DNA from: Nocardioides sp. Iso805N
GTDB lineage: Bacteria > Actinomycetota > Actinomycetes > Propionibacteriales > Nocardioidaceae
DNA: 33,354 nt
Assembly: GCF_000364605.1 (NCBI RefSeq)
Contig: NZ_KB822591.1
Coordinates: forward strand, 1 to 33,354
Reading direction: 5' to 3'
The notes under the pieces were generated by a model, which did no database searches, was not told where the DNA came from, and saw nothing but the letters and a program-made list of their open reading frames with translations. Below are positions 33,045 to 33,354 of this stretch, piece after piece. Position 1 is the stretch's first letter. Every line of letters begins with the position of its first letter. The position numbers were made by a program, and so were the translations under genes.

Positions 33045-33354
33045 GCGATGCGAGTGAGCGGGCGCCGTCCAAGCGAGGTACGAGCTTGGTGACGGGGTCC
33101 GCGAGGGAGTGAGCCCCGAGCGCGGAGCGCGCGGCGATGCGAGTGAGCGGACGCCGTCCAAGCGAGGTACGAGCTTGGTGACGGGGTCCGCGAGGGAGCG
33201 AGCCCCGAGCGCGGAGCGCGCGGCGATGCGAGTGAGCGAGCCCCGAGCGCGGAGCGCGCGGCGATGCGAGTGAGCGAGCCCCGAGCGCGGAGCGCGCGGC
33301 GATGCGAGTGAGCGGGCGTCGTCCAAGCGAGGTACGAGCTTGGTGACGGGGTCC
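33045..33354. repeat. Modular tandem repeat upstream of dnaG (89-bp and 38-bp units)
   Basis: Copies of GCGATGCGAGTGAGCG start at 33045, 33134, 33223, 33261 and 33299, giving units of 89, 89, 38 and 38 bases and a last unit cut by the window edge after 56 bases. The 38-base unit equals the long unit without an internal 51-base block. That block contains the small inverted repeat CCAAGC-N9-GCTTGG (33069-33089 in the first copy). Its end (GCGAGGGAGCG) nearly repeats the end of the leading 16-mer (GCGAGTGAGCG), which explains loss by recombination. No believable protein is encoded here. The block fills the gap upstream of dnaG. Confidence 0.9.

Noticed and set aside
33045..33354. A CRISPR array or coding repeat at the right end
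   Set aside because: The spacing alternates between 89 and 38 bases because a fixed 51-base block is present or absent. There are no unique spacers and no cas genes, and the reading frames through it are compositional artefacts.

Overview
The window is about 33 kb of very GC-rich DNA from an actinobacterial chromosome. G/C-ending codons, frequent GTG starts, ATGA and TGATG gene overlaps, F420 and mycofactocin genes, and a dnaG/tRNA-Asn block at the right end all fit Nocardioides or a related Nocardioidaceae genus. The genus is an inference. I see no transposase, integrase, phage gene or CRISPR array.

Layout. (1) 1-1812 (+): the end of an unidentified gene, the F420 guanylyltransferase cofC/fbiD, and an aldo/keto reductase. 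(2) 1851-4162 (-): a mycofactocin-type SDR and an aldehyde dehydrogenase. (3) 4400-9259 (+): a Liv/Urt-type ABC importer in which both permeases and one ATPase are a single 930-residue protein. (4) 9373-13586: a small acidic protein (-), then an amidohydrolase, a DUF35-thiolase fusion and a LysR regulator (+). (5) 13623-17068 (-): an aldehyde dehydrogenase, a broken ferredoxin, a 51-codon ORF, a class III CoA-transferase and a probable ferredoxin reductase fragment, which looks like a decayed monooxygenase electron chain. (6) 17261-19709 (+): a mycofactocin-type SDR, an HIBADH-like dehydrogenase and an SDR. (7) 19765-26850: the mycofactocin locus mftR, mftA, a fused mftB/mftC, mftD, mftE, an SDR, mftF and a mycofactocin-type SDR. 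(8) 26970-30805: a TetR regulator, an APH-family kinase, and an acyl-CoA dehydrogenase plus SDR. (9) 30901-33354: a hairpin, tRNA-Asn, dnaG and a modular tandem repeat.

How the genes may work together. The mft genes make the redox cofactor mycofactocin, which several SDRs here probably use to oxidise alcohols. Two aldehyde dehydrogenases would carry aldehydes to acids, and the CoA-transferase would activate them. The acyl-CoA dehydrogenase, SDRs and DUF35-thiolase protein would continue with CoA-thioester chemistry, and the ABC importer would bring in the substrate. The substrate cannot be read from sequence.

Most notable observations: a short MftB-like segment fused to MftC that appears to lack the helical half of the peptide-binding domain; an APH kinase/acyl-CoA dehydrogenase/SDR module like the phosphorylation-dependent 4-hydroxyacyl-CoA pathway (LvaA/LvaC/LvaD, ACAD10/11); a palindromic operator shared by the TetR gene and that module; recurring TAGATCAT sites in catabolic promoters; and the decayed ferredoxin/reductase remnants.
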